Shown here piece after piece: positions 34,702-45,770 of a stretch of 64,000 nt of DNA (position 1 is its first letter; every line of letters starts with the position of its first letter). The notes beneath the pieces are model-generated. The model was given only the letters and a program-made list of their open reading frames with translations. It did no database searches and was not told where the DNA came from. The position numbers and the translations under genes were made by a program. The DNA is from Mucidula mucida (Eukaryota; Basidiomycota; Agaricomycetes; Agaricales; Physalacriaceae): the NCBI GenBank assembly GCA_015501055.1, contig JADNYV010000052.1, positions 62,001 to 126,000 of the forward strand, in the 5' to 3' direction.

Positions 34702-35431
34702 ATGTTCAGACTCACTGCCGCCTTCGTCGTCGCTGCCTTTAGTCTTAGTGTGAGTTAGTTCATATCGTGAAAACATTATTTGAAGACTAAATTCATCTGT
34801 TAGGTGTTTGTAGAGGCGGCGAAGATCGTCAAGATCATCAACAAAAAGTACGACGCGCCGGCGATGCTCTTTGGCTTAGGAGAGCCCGTAGTCGTCTCTG
34901 AACGTGAAGATGTCAAGTCGGTTGAATTTGTAAGTTCGCATCGTCAACCAAAGGTCTACTTACTCACTTCTACCGTGTCAGTGGGATGTCGAACAGGTCG
35001 ATGGCGGATCCAAGTTAAAGAACACCTTTGCCGAGTGTTGGGTTTCCGCCACTGCAAGGAGCTTTGTCCCGCTGTGAGACTTGTATCACTCATTCACTGC
35101 ACAGGGCGAAGAAAACATTCTTGCCGGTTTGTTGGAGAAAGATGCGGATACCTTTTTCTTCCAACCCGCCGAAGATGGCGCATACCTGGTATGCTTTGCG
35201 CCTGTGATATTCAAGTTGCTCACGCTGACCATTGCGTCGATATTAGATCAAGATCCCAAGTGAGGATTTGGTCTGGGACTTCGACCCGACGGACAAAGAC
35301 TGTCTCGAAGGCGTTGTATGTTGTCTCCCATATATGCCAGAAAACGTATCTCACGATCCTTCTAGGTACGCGTGGCTCCTCAGAACGGAATGGAGTCCCA
35401 GCGTTGGTACATTCAAGAGGTGGCCTCCTAG
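34702..35431 (+). CDS. Secreted beta-trefoil (ricin-B-fold-like) protein 2
   Basis: The signal peptide MFRLTAAFVVAAFSLSVFVEA begins at 34702. Mature segments align with protein 1 in order: KIVKIINKKYDAPAMLFGLG against KIVNAATKSSLRAYSIDTA; FWDVEQVDGGSKLKN against LWRLLPADG; AGLLEKDADTFFFQPAEDGA against the Trp/Ile-rich middle; LIKIPSEDLVWDFDP against IQSLNEDLVWAPD; and SQRWYIQEV against EQRWYLNFE, which carries the QxW motif. Five introns fall at matching places, and the final exon stops at 35431. One junction near 35073-35103 needs a base correction. A paralogue in divergent orientation 0.8 kb away indicates a local inverted duplication. A carbohydrate- or protease-binding role would suit the fold, but none is shown. 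Confidence 0.65.
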
Positions 35432-36131
35432 GTAGCACGAAACGTGTACCTGTAGATTGAGGCAGAGAAAGAAACTTTTGCTCGCGAGTTTCGCACGCAC
35501 GAATAGAGTCGGCTGACTCGGTTCGGACTCATTACGGCTTGTTAAACTCCGAGTCTCCACCGGTAATACTGACCGCGTTGCAAAGCCGTGTCTGGACCGC
35601 GCTGTGGGAATTAGCCAAAGTTCAAACCGCCGCTAGTCAACCCAAAGAAACCCGATTCAGACTCAAATGAGATAAGAGTAATAGAACCTGCTCGTTGGCA
35701 TGCATGCCAGAGTAATCTTGGGCTTAGTGCAGTCAAGTACCGTACTCGAAGGAAATGGATGACGGTGACGCGCATCAAAAATACTTCACCCAGCATTCTA
35801 GAAGTTATCTATAGATCCAGCCGCGGAAGACTTGGTTAGTGAACATGCCATTGTAGTGTAGAGAATGTATAGACCTAACTTGCCAAGTCAAGCGCGATGA
35901 GACGCTGCTCGCGAGCGTCGGAAACACTGACAGATGCTACGGAGGCCGAAAGGATTTTCGGTTGATCGAAAGATACTCGTATTCGATCATGCGTAAGTGG
36001 CTACGGCATAAGCCGACGCATGTCCTCCTGATTCTCCCACTCGTCTTCCTGTTCCCATCATATAATTACAACTACCATCGTGGTAGCATGACACTCTTTT
36101 GCCCCCTTCCATGTCCTAGCCGCGTCTCAAC
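35432..36131. other. Intergenic, nothing recognised
   Basis: No gene supported; the end of this stretch should hold the kinase promoter. Confidence 0.35.
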
Positions 36132-37439
36132 ATGACCCTCGAATCCCCCCAGGCCGGCAAACGCGCTTCTGCGCTCTTTCGTACTCCCTCTAACAAAGTC
36201 TTCAAACTTCGGGTCAAGCTGGTACTCAAGTCTGTTAACGTTCATTTCACAACCAAACCCAATCCTACTCGGAATCCTCCCCGCACACCTAGTCCACACC
36301 CGCTACCACCTCCCCTGTATCTCCCCGCCCTCCGATATCTGTATCACAAGGCGACGTTCTCGCTGACAGATATACACTGATACGTGAACTGGGCAAGGGC
36401 GGATTCTCTACCGTCTGGCTTGCCCGGGATGCTACGTATGTCTTCTCTTCGAGACCTTTACGCCCACCGTTGACATCGCGAATGCAGTTCATCAACTGAT
36501 GTCGCCGTCAAAATTCCGACGAAGCACACGCGCACACGGGAACTCGATAAGCTGAAGCTGTTACCTCCAGATGGTGTTCCCTCCCAACTCACCCGCCTCC
36601 TCGACCATTTTACTTTCTCCCCTGTACACCATCCCATGACATGCCTCGTCCTCGCTCTACACGGGCCCACAATCGATACGCTCAAGTCCCATCTGGCTAC
36701 GCGCCGTCTCCCAATCAGCTTGGTGAAACGACTGACGGTGGATGTTTTGACCGCGCTTGAGTTTATGCACGGTCTCGGCGCAGGCCTCGCGCACACCGAT
36801 ATTCAACCGCGCAACATCTTGCTGTCTCGCGCGGATGCATTCGACACGCCACAGGACCAATGGCGCTTCGTGTTAGCTGACCTAGGCCACGGTACGCCCG
36901 TTATTACCGCGTGCGGATCAACTAACCTTTGACTTATGCTTTTTGTGATAGCTGTTCATCTACCTCACACGGCAGAACGCCCTGCGTCGCCGAACATCCA
37001 GCCCCACGCGCTCCGCGCGCCCGAAGTTATCCTCGGAGTGCCGTGGGACTGCAAGGTCGATATATGGAACCTTGGGTGTCTCGTGTACGAGTTCATGGTC
37101 GGCGGGCCACTGTTCGATCCGTTCTTTACCGGGCAAGGCTACGACGGCATGACGCCCGCGCTGGTCCATATGCTGCAGATCATCGAGCAGGTGGGCAATG
37201 CGCCGGCGCGTCTCAAGTGCGCAAAGTACTTTGACGACCAGGGCTGCCTCCGGTGCCCGTTCCCGTTGCAACGGGCGTCCCTAAAGGCCATCGTGGGACT
37301 GGTCTGGAAGGACCCGGAGGCGGTGAAGGAGTTTGTTGAGTTTTTGCGGAAAATGTTGTCAGTGGATCCAGAGCTGCGCTGGGGTGCGAAACGACTCGTC
37401 ACTCATTCCTGGTTGTCGGACGACGTATGTACCATATAA
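36132..37439 (+). CDS. SRPK-family serine/threonine protein kinase
   Basis: A kinase of the SR-protein-kinase type, which phosphorylates Arg/Ser-rich proteins. Motifs in order: RYTLIRELGKGGFSTVWLAR (glycine loop); DVAVKIP (ATP-anchoring Lys); LAHTDIQPRNILLS (catalytic loop; SRPKs use HTD in place of HRD, but the usual Lys two residues after Asp is Gln here); FVLADLGH (in place of DFG, as in SRPKs); ALRAPEVILGVPWDCKVDIW (APE and the SRPK-specific DIW); and a C-lobe ending at 37439. Introns lie at about 36435-36486 and 36892-36950, the latter with a CTAAC branch site. The N-terminus is basic and Pro-rich; the frame between about 36300 and 36350 does not connect cleanly to the kinase domain, so either an intron or an indel lies there. 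The linker between the lobes is short, as in compact fungal SRPK-like kinases. Confidence 0.8.
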
Positions 37440-37862
37440 TTACGGACCTTCTAAGTAGTTACAAGTCATTGCTTTCGTGGAATACATTGTTGTTAATTAA
37501 TGGAATGTCAGTCGAAATAGAGACTTTACTGGACAAGACCGATCAATTCAGTGCAAAGCAGTTCAGAATTCGATCGGGCTGCGCCACACTAATTCAGCTA
37601 ATGAGATGGAAGACTCAACAATCTGGTACTCACAGTTAACAGTATATTGACGATTGATTTTAGTCAAGAATCAATTGCGGTGGGTAAGAAGGTCATCAGG
37701 AGTCTGTTGGCGAAGAGAACGCGATATCGAGGCGTTCATTCATGTTCTTATGAACCTTTATGAACTGGCAGTATGACTGAGTGTGGGACCTACATAGTAC
37801 AGGTAACAGGAGGACTTCACTTTGACATTTAGAGCCTCTCACCCTTCAAAGAAGCAAAAAGC
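37440..37862. other. AT-rich spacer
   Basis: No gene. A stretch of five A at about 37855-37859 is the Pol III terminator of the minus-strand tRNA-Leu. Confidence 0.5.
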
Positions 37863-37968
37863 TGACAAGAGTGGGACTTGAACCCACGCCATCATACGAT
37901 GATGAGAACTCGCGTTCGCGAGAAGCTTGCGCTTGAGTCACACGCCTTAACCGCTCGGCCATCTTGCC
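37863..37968 (-). tRNA. tRNA-Leu(CAA) with intron
   Basis: The acceptor arm GGCAAGA pairs with TCTTGTC (37864-37870), with A as discriminator. The D arm is GGCCGAGCGGTTAAGGC, as in leucine tRNAs. The anticodon loop reads CTCAAG with anticodon CAA, followed by an intron of about 25 nt. The anticodon stem TGTGA/TCTCA has one mismatch. The long variable arm is ATCAT-CGT-ATGAT, and the T arm is CGTGGG-TTCAAGT-CCCAC. Leucine(CAA) tRNAs have introns in many fungi. Confidence 0.88.
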
Positions 37969-38196
37969 TTGTTGTCTGTGCTTCCTGACGTTATATATTT
38001 GTATACACGAAGCGTAGAAACAAAGGGAAGTGTTCTCCGCCCGTCTTTGGTCTCAGTAAAACTTGTGACTGTTTTAGGAACTCAAGAGAAACTGCTAGAT
38101 ATCTATATATATTTCGCGTTAACAGCTTATTTCAGAACATCCGATCAATTGACTACATCAAAGCTACATCAAAGCTTACGCTTGTATCTTCCCACC

Positions 38197-39455
38197 ATGG
38201 CGCCAAGAAGAAAGTCGACCGCACGCGTCAGCGACGACGAGGACGACGAGGAGTTCCTTGAAGGCGACGCTCCCGAGTCGTATCGGATGATGAACGCGCT
38301 CAAAGTCCCGCGCGCCACGACCTACACTGCACAGGCGCTCTACGGTAAGTGCCTACTTGACGCAAGCAACGCTATGTTAACGTTCTCTAGACCAAATACA
38401 CAGCGGTGACATAAACTTGGACCCGGAATACCAGCGCGATGTCGTCTGGTCAAAGGACAAGCAGATAAGGCTTATTGATTCGGTTTTGAGGAATTTCTAT
38501 ATACCCCCTGTCATCTTCGGTGCGTTGGTGGCCACTCTGCACTTTGAGGTACTCAATCAATGCTGTTCACAGCTGTAAACTTATATGAAGACGGAACAGA
38601 AACGAAAACTTGTATCGACGGCAAGCAGCGCCTCACGTCGATCCATCGCTTCATGGACGGACTCATTCCCCACCAAGACCCGCATACTGGCCATAAATAC
38701 TGGTACAATGCGGACGTCCCAGGTTCCAGTCGTAGGATCCTTCCCGCCCAATATCAACGCCTCTTTGCCAACAAGCAAGTTGTATGTGTCGAATACACCG
38801 ACCTCAGCCCAAAGGATGAACGCGACATATTCCAACGCGTTCAGATGGGTGTGGCTCTTACACCCGCAGAAAAACTCGGAGCTAACGATACGCATCGGAG
38901 TCGCTGGGTCAAGGAGCTCTGCGCCAACGACATCATCGTGTCCTTGCCCTTCTTGAAAAAGCGTGGGAGTGATTTCCGCGTCGTCTCCTCCGTCCTGTTG
39001 ACACTCAACAACTGGCGCGCAACGAGGGACGCGTCCGCCGCAGTGACCAAGTGGGTTGAATCGACAGAGGAGATATCCACTTCATTCAAGGAGGATGTGG
39101 AGGAGACCTTCAATGTCGCGTCCCGGCTCAAATTCGACACTGATGGCAGTAAGGTGAAGCGTCTCAGTCCTATAGAGATGATTGCGCAGTTGTGCCTTCT
39201 GCATGTGCAGCGGTTGGCGGGTCTCAACGAGCGAGAGCTGCAGAAGGAGGTCAACGCGCTGCATATAGCGATGAAAGAGTCAGACCTCACGGACCTGCGC
39301 ATGAATAATCGATGTGGACATGGGTTGTGGCGTGGATCAAAGCGAGGGTTGCGGCTAGCTCTACAAAAAGCCCGAAGAAGAGGAAGCGCTCCGATTCAGA
39401 TGATGAAGATGAAGGGGATTCGAATCCTCAAATGTTACCGTCTCCAAAAGCATAG
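38197..39455 (+). CDS. DUF262-domain (GmrSD/ParB-like fold) protein
   Basis: The start MAPRRKSTARVSDDEDDEEF is basic then acidic, suggesting a nuclear protein. An intron (about 38345-38391) precedes the DUF262 core: INLDPEYQRDVVWSKDKQIR, LIDSVLRNFYIPPVIF, a second intron (about 38520-38571), then TKTCIDGKQRLTSIHRFMDG. DGKQRL is the family's DGxQR signature. Bacterial relatives include the GmrS half of the GmrSD restriction enzyme. The fungal role is unknown, and no DUF1524/HNH nuclease half follows here. The C-terminus has a bipartite-like basic stretch KSPKKRKRSDSDDEDEG and stops at 39455. One missing A near 39311 breaks the frame just before it. The two introns are clean and in frame. Confidence 0.8.
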
Positions 39456-42400
39456 TCCTTCTTGTATACCTGTATATTACTTTATTCACTTCGTCTCGTA
39501 TTTGGCAACCTTCAACTCAAGGATTCCTCTGATGCATTCTCTCAGTCTGCAACGGCGGGAAACCTAAAGAATGTAACTCGGCATAGATGGGCAATAAAGC
39601 CGGACTGAGATGCGGAGGTAAGGATATACCCAGAGGAAAATGCGAGTCAACTTAGCGCAAGCTTCAAGTATCGCAAATTATCAACAATGCGGCCTTTGGA
39701 ATGCTCGTACTTGTGGCGCTCGAATCCTGCCTCAGGCCAATCTAGGAATTGTAGAAAGATTTGGTCCAGCAAAGTATCTGGCCATAGTAGACGTCAAATC
39801 AACGAGCCCAACTTCGACCCATTGAGTAGCATGCTGAAAGAAGGAGCAATAGCAAATGATTGCGAACTGCAAACAGAAGAATGGTGCCTTCTTGATTTGA
39901 ACACACTACCCGCTCAAGGTACTTGTACCTAAAGCCCAATACGCCCGCGGAGAGCGTGAAGACCAATCACCGCAACCACGACGTGCAGGATCTTCGGCCG
40001 TCACCAGAGTAGGACAGTATTCGCCAGAGTCCGCACGTATTCTTTAGAGGCATTGATTGACATCGTTCGGACTCGTGCCGTACTGGTATACCAGCTGTTA
40101 ACGCGCACAAGTTGACGCGCAACTGGCAGTCGCGAACCGAATACATCCTATGAAATCAGATGGAAGAGACCGAAGGGACTTGCTTACAATAATCTTCAAG
40201 TAGGTGAGCAAGATGCAGGTTTCCCTGTCGAACAAATGCAATGCTCTGGGCGATGAAAAGGCTTGTAGTGCTTCTAGGAGCAAGTCACGCTTGTCATCGT
40301 GGAGGAACGCCCGGTCTTCTCAACGCACTGTAAGGCTTACAAAGTCAGTGGCGACATGGAGTCGAAATCATCATGAACTCAGCCGACATGCAATATGAGA
40401 ACAATGCCGCACCTAAACAGACATGCAATTTTGCACCATTGCGACTAACTCCAAAAGCAATTTTATGTGCTAGTTCGTCGTGCCCCTCAATACCATCCAG
40501 GTCACCGTGGAAGTACACAAGCGTAGCATGCCGATCTACTTCGACCTGTACCGGAACGTAGTGCGCGCGGTTCACAGATTATTTCGGACCTTGAGAACAA
40601 GCGAATTCGACGATATCATGAGCTGCTTCAAGTTAAACCAGCCACTGTCATCCATGTACTTGTAATGCAAAGCATCTTTCCGCGAGTGTCAATTCCTGCT
40701 GGGGCATGGCGCATGCAGAGAAGTATACACCATTCCACGACATTTAGGCAGGTCAACATTGAAGCCCACGTCGAACATGGCTGGGTAGGTTTATGCGTTC
40801 CTCGTAGAGACAGGCTGGCAGCACAGGTGACCGTCCGACGTAGAGCGCCGTGCTTCGATTGTCCCGGAACGGTTTTGTCTTGTCAAGAGGCCAAGTAGTA
40901 GGAACCATCCTCTGTGCCAATCCCTTCCATCCAGCGTACACGATGCGTGCATGCCCTAAGATAAACAGTTATTAAACTTGAATTGAGTTCTCACAAGGAA
41001 TCTGTATGACTCCTGTCCGAATCATGTCAGCCGTCGAAAAGTCACGGTTCTGTTCAAGTTGTTCTGACGTGACGGCGCGTGTGTGACGAGATCACGTTCT
41101 CTCAACGTCACTCAAGCCCCTGTAAAATTCCGAGCTCTTGACTCTTTACAGCGAACACCCCGCTCGCTGTCCGCCCTCCCGGCTTGTCCAAAATGCTGCA
41201 ATCACTGTCATCTCCGAAGATTAAACCTTCTGCGCTCACTCAGGATCTCAGAGCATCCGATTCTACGGCTTACACGAATCAAAACGGCATCTTATGTCAC
41301 TGGCTTGTCTCCTCACGAGATTTATACCCAATTTAGCACGGTGTTTGACATTGTGCTATTTGTACGCGCATGAATTTATCTGAACATGACGAGCGAGCAG
41401 GCTTCGAAGCACACACAGCGCAAAAGAAGCCCTTTCTCGGGCTAGTCGGTTAGTCGGTCCTCCCATATAGGTTTCTCTTCATGTCATATAGGCGCTTAGA
41501 CCAGGCATCTCTGTCTCATCAAATGATAACTCCCTATCTCATCTTCATCGCGGCCCCCAACTTCCCCGAAGCTCTCTTCCACCGCCTCAAACATGATACT
41601 TAGCAGAAGCCGCCAACGCATGTATCACTTCTAGAGCGGCCCTCACCATGCAGTGCGCGCATCTCCAGGTTTCGATCATTGTCGTGATGTTCGTGAATGT
41701 TCATTGATGTTCATTGATTTGCGAACGGCAGTGTCCAAACACCTCTTGGGGGACGCTGTAGACTCCAAGTCATTTGTAGATTCCATCTCACCCCAGACTC
41801 GGTCATGGACCGCTGCGACGATCATCGTGACATGTAAGTTTCCTGTCAATGCCATCTGTCAATTCAATCATCGCGACAACATCACTGGGAATCAGCGATC
41901 CGAAGAGTGTCTTAAGATATGGGCTAGGTAACTTTTTCGTCCCTGGCGCCAGATGTATCCTTACAGGCACTCCACGTACTATACTCGCGACGAGGACGAG
42001 TATGTTCTGAACTTCCGGTGAGTTGTAGTGCTTTTACGGTACTCGGTGCCTCAATTACTGTTCTATAGCCGATGAGCTCCGAAGAAGACATTCTGCAGGA
42101 CATGCAGACCTACGAGAGGCACGCTACATTCTTGCCTGGTAGTCCTCCTAGATACCAGTATCACCGGAAAGCGACAAGAGTGACGGCAGTATTTAATAGG
42201 CTTTACAAGGTAAATCATCTACTACCACGAGCGACGAAATTTCACCTAAAGCAACAGAAAATGACACGCGTTGTTCGGCGCGGTTGGACCAAATTCAAGA
42301 GTCATGGCCGAGACACGCGTTAACGAAGGTAATCTTGTTGTTCGCGAACACTGCAATGTCTGATGATTCTGTCCTTCTCAAACAGACGAGAATCTGCAGC

Positions 42401-43329
42401 AGTTCTTTCTGATGATAGGTGTTCGAATGATTGGGATTAAGAAGATTAAAGCATAGCATTGAAGACCGAGGAACTCGGAACGGAATGTTTATTGGTGGCA
42501 ATCACACGAGGGAATCTTCTTCTCCGTAGCCAGTGAGAGACTGCGCTTCCCCGACTATCTTTCCGTCTTTTAGGTGCCGTTATACCATATTCGTCGATCC
42601 CGACTATCCACAACTCCGACACCTCAGGTACAACACCTGAAGCAGGCCTTCGAGACTCTATTCAGAAAGATTGTAATGGCGGCTAGATGTCTGTCCTAGC
42701 CGTTGCCGATATCGAGGCCCAACTTTACACCATCCTGACATAGGTAGCAGATATCCATCTCTCCGACTTTTCAGACTCGGCGGAAACCAAACAGCGAGAA
42801 GTAGAGGTTTTATTGCGCGCACACTCGGCTTGAAGTTGAAACAGCGACGCGTTTTCATGACGTGGTCCACTCGCACAAAACCTGGGTACCCGGTGACAGG
42901 CTCGAAAAGAGACTAGTACGCTTATGTCTAAATTAAGGCGGCTGCTCCGAGCACACATCTCCACGTGGGGGATGGCTAGATTGCAGGCTGTACCTACCTT
43001 CCTGTTGTTGATCACCTCCAAGCGATCTGACTGACAATTTTTTTTTTCAGAACAGGAGTCGAGGCCGAAAGTTTGTTGTTGATCTTTGATTTTGGAGATT
43101 TCTTGATGCTGTTTAACAGACACCGGGAGGCCCATGGCGCTTATTACCGCGCTATTAAAGGCCGTGCACACTGTGGTTATCTCCCCCAGACCTGCACGGC
43201 ATGCGGAATCTCATGTTGGAACGCGGAGAAGATCCTCTTCAGTTGAGTGCTTGATATTTTGGCTACCTCGTCACGGATGCTGACTGCGTGTTGTGGACAG
43301 AGTGCTCTATGACCAGCTACACGTTCGCC
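39456..43329. other. 3.9-kb gene-poor stretch
   Basis: No convincing gene. Short frames occur at 41192-41335 (47 residues, ATG to stop) and 42072-42323 (84 residues, basic, with CCG-rich start), but none has motifs or clear splice partners. A strong-looking splice acceptor (CTGAC, then ten T, then CAG) ends at 43050 and may belong to a 5' exon of the Clp1-like gene. Confidence 0.4.
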
Positions 43330-43334
43330 GATTT

Positions 43335-43884
43335 CCCTCGCTTCTATCACAATCGCGAACATACCGTCAACGGTGACCGTGTCCATTACAGACGCGACCG
43401 CGTCTTCTCTAGACCTCCCTACGCATCTGCTGGCGTGCTTCAGCGCGCCGCGGGCGCGTCCATATATCATCCCGGTTAACGTCGACCGCTACAGACGCGT
43501 GTTCCGTACGGAGATTATCTCCGCCACTCAGCCCATCCCTTCGTTTACGCGCACCAACCAAAGCATCACCTTGCCCCTTGTCATCCCAGCTATCACTATA
43601 CCGCATCCGCCCTCGTTGGCATTCCTCCTGCTCTCCAACCTCAGTGAAAACGACGTCGCGTTCCAGATGCTCCCACCTAATGTCGTAGGCGAGTTCCCGA
43701 ATGCCGCGGCTATGGCGCAGGTTATGTCGTTTGTGGGAGCGAAGAGTTCGAGAGGCGGATGGTCTGGAACGGGGGTATGTGGAGAAATGTCCTGGGACTA
43801 GGGCTGCAAAATGAACGCCTTGTCAGCGTGGTTAGGACTGCGTGGAACGTGACGGCGGATGCAAGAAGACTGAGGCCGTACTGA
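43335..43884 (+). CDS. Clp1-like protein (sexual development), partial model
   Basis: Resembles basidiomycete Clp1-like proteins, needed in relatives for clamp-cell formation and growth of the dikaryon after mating. The visible part reads SSLDLPTHLLACFSAPRA, then TLPLVIPAITIPHPPSLAFL, VVGEFPNAAAMAQVMSFVG and, after a frame shift near 43735 (one G missing from a G-run), EEFERRMVWNGGMWRNVLGL and VVRTAWNVTADARRLRPY, ending at 43884. The LWRNV-(x)n-AW pattern at the end is typical of the family. The N-terminus was not found; a possible 5' exon starts at 43051. The protein is shorter than known Clp1 proteins (about 350 residues), so exons are missing from this model. Assignment rests on pattern memory, without alignment. 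Confidence 0.5.
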
Positions 43885-44736
43885 CGTCTTCCCTCCACGT
43901 TCGCGAAAATTTTTGGCTTATCTTTATTTGCATTTCCACGCTAGGCGTCCTCGTTACTCTATATATTACACCGATTCATCATTGTATCTATTACCTGTAC
44001 GTACTCCAACGCCTCGCGAAAAGCATGGTGTATTAGAGGGAATCAATCTCAGATTTATGCATCTGGATTCGAAATGTCACAGAGGAGGCGCAGTCTCAGT
44101 ACATCATTTGTACAGCATATAGTTGCGGACAGTGTGAGAAATGCCTGAGCCTCATGTTGCAACACCAGGAGAAGGAAGCTGATGCACGTTCCTACCAAGC
44201 GCGCTTGAAATAGTCGTTACTATCATACCTTGATAATGGAATGATCTTCTTGAACGAGAAGGATGATCCTTGGGAGAAAGCTCGTCTTGAGAGAATGAAA
44301 CCGCGGGCTAGTATCGGCCTGATTTACATTTGATCTCAACTGTAAATCTCCACAATATGATCAACTGGAAGAAGCAGTCGCAGGATGCGGTGACATCGCG
44401 CAACTCATCAGTCAGAAGAGAGAGAGAGGGACCCGTTTGTTCCGAACAAGACCTAAATTGAGACCAGGCAACCAGGAGAAGTATCAGTACCAGACGTAGT
44501 TCGCGATAAAGCCCGAGGTAGAGTGAAGTAGACTTGAACTGAGATAGTTGACCTTCAAGATAAAAGGGACCCAAGATCTGTGTTTGTACTTACGTCAATG
44601 AGCTTGGACGTAGTGTAAAGCGTAACATGGCCGTAAAAGGATAACCCTGCTTTGTCCTCTTACCTCGATCACCTCCTGATTATCTTGCATCCGACGTGCA
44701 TTCCTCGCCACCACCTCTTTTTATTTATCGACTCTA
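43885..44736. other. Intergenic, nothing recognised
   Basis: No coding sequence supported; the right end should contain the SUZ-gene promoter. Confidence 0.35.
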
Positions 44737-45375
44737 ATGATGGCTACATCTCCAAACGACGACTGGTCCGCGCCGTCAACGTCGGCTTTACCTGTGCGTT
44801 CCTCGTCACAAGCCAGGAAATACTTGTTTAAGTAATTGCAACCGCAACAGAGTGCGCAGCACTTATCCAAAGCCTTTCCAATAAAAGACGACTGGGAGGA
44901 CTCTGACGATGAGGAGGTGCTGGATGCACGACCACAGCGAATCCCTGATACGCCGTACGGCCATGATCTCGTTCTCTCTTTGATTTCTGCTCACATTTGC
45001 GATAGGCCCGTAATTGAAAGTCCCCCATCTCGAGGATCGTTTCCTATACCAGCGAACAGCATAGCCGCTGCAGCATTCAAGCCCACCTTTACCATTCTCA
45101 AACGGCCGCCATCGAATCCACAGCCCAAGAGAGATTCCACTGAAGGCAAGCGAGACGACTTCAACGAGCGGGAGGCGCGTTATCGTGAAGCTCGCGAGAG
45201 AATATTTGGCAGCGGCCAAGGCGACGGTGGTGGTAGCTCCAAATCGGGATCCAGCAGTAGTCTGGATTTGAAGCGCCAGCCAAAGGGACCGGAAGAGGGC
45301 GAGGGGAAAGGATTCAAGGCAAGATCGCGGAAGAAGGAGAAGGAACAGGCGCCTCCAGATGCGACTACCCATTGA
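44737..45375 (+). CDS. SUZ-domain protein
   Basis: A small protein with a SUZ domain, a short RNA-associated motif. Start MMATSPNDDWSAPSTSALP at 44737, then an intron (about 44794-44850, GTGCGT..CAACAG), then AFPIKDDWEDSDDEEVLD. A second likely intron of about 50 bp (GTACGG..GATAG, about 44957-45006) is spliced inside a frame that is otherwise open. The SUZ core is AFKPTFTILKRPPSNPQPK followed by REARYREARERIFGSG, matching the usual ILKRP..EaRYxxARxRIF pattern. A Ser/Gly-rich and Lys-rich tail follows, ending DATTH at 45375. Members such as SZRD1 bind RNA or associate with translation regulators. No other domain is present. Confidence 0.8.
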
Positions 45376-45770
45376 TACCATGCTTCGTACGTTCGCTACT
45401 TTACATTCCTTGTTTTATTATAATGCAACGTATTACTTCGTTAACTCGAACTTAAGCAGTGGGATGTACAACGGTCTTACGCCCTAAGGAGTAATAGCAT
45501 CCTTTGAAACGGTTCAAGACAGCTTGTGCACGTTCAAATCTTGTACCCACATGTGCCGCTTAAGAACAGTAAACCCCAGAGGTATCAATACCCTACATTT
45601 ACTGGATCGCCTAAGCACTGCCAATTGTGCGTTGGCAGCGATCAATTGTAATACTCCAGAACATATGCCACATCTAAATTCGCCTTCATCTTTGAAAAAC
45701 TAGCGTTGAGCTACGACATATCCAGCAAGGCGCAAGATAGAGGTTCTTCGCGTCCAAAATGACAACGAAA
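45376..45770. other. Short convergent intergenic region
   Basis: No gene seen; holds the 3' ends of the SUZ gene (plus) and TrpRS gene (minus). Confidence 0.4.

Noticed and set aside
41192..41335. 47-codon plus-strand frame as a small gene
   Set aside because: No motif, no splice partner and no family resemblance; indistinguishable from chance.
41692..41720. Possible tandem repeat of TGTTCATTGA
   Set aside because: Only two copies of a 10-mer; too short to mean anything.
44863..45381. 172-residue minus-strand frame
   Set aside because: Shadow of the SUZ-domain gene, which has introns and a recognisable motif on the plus strand.
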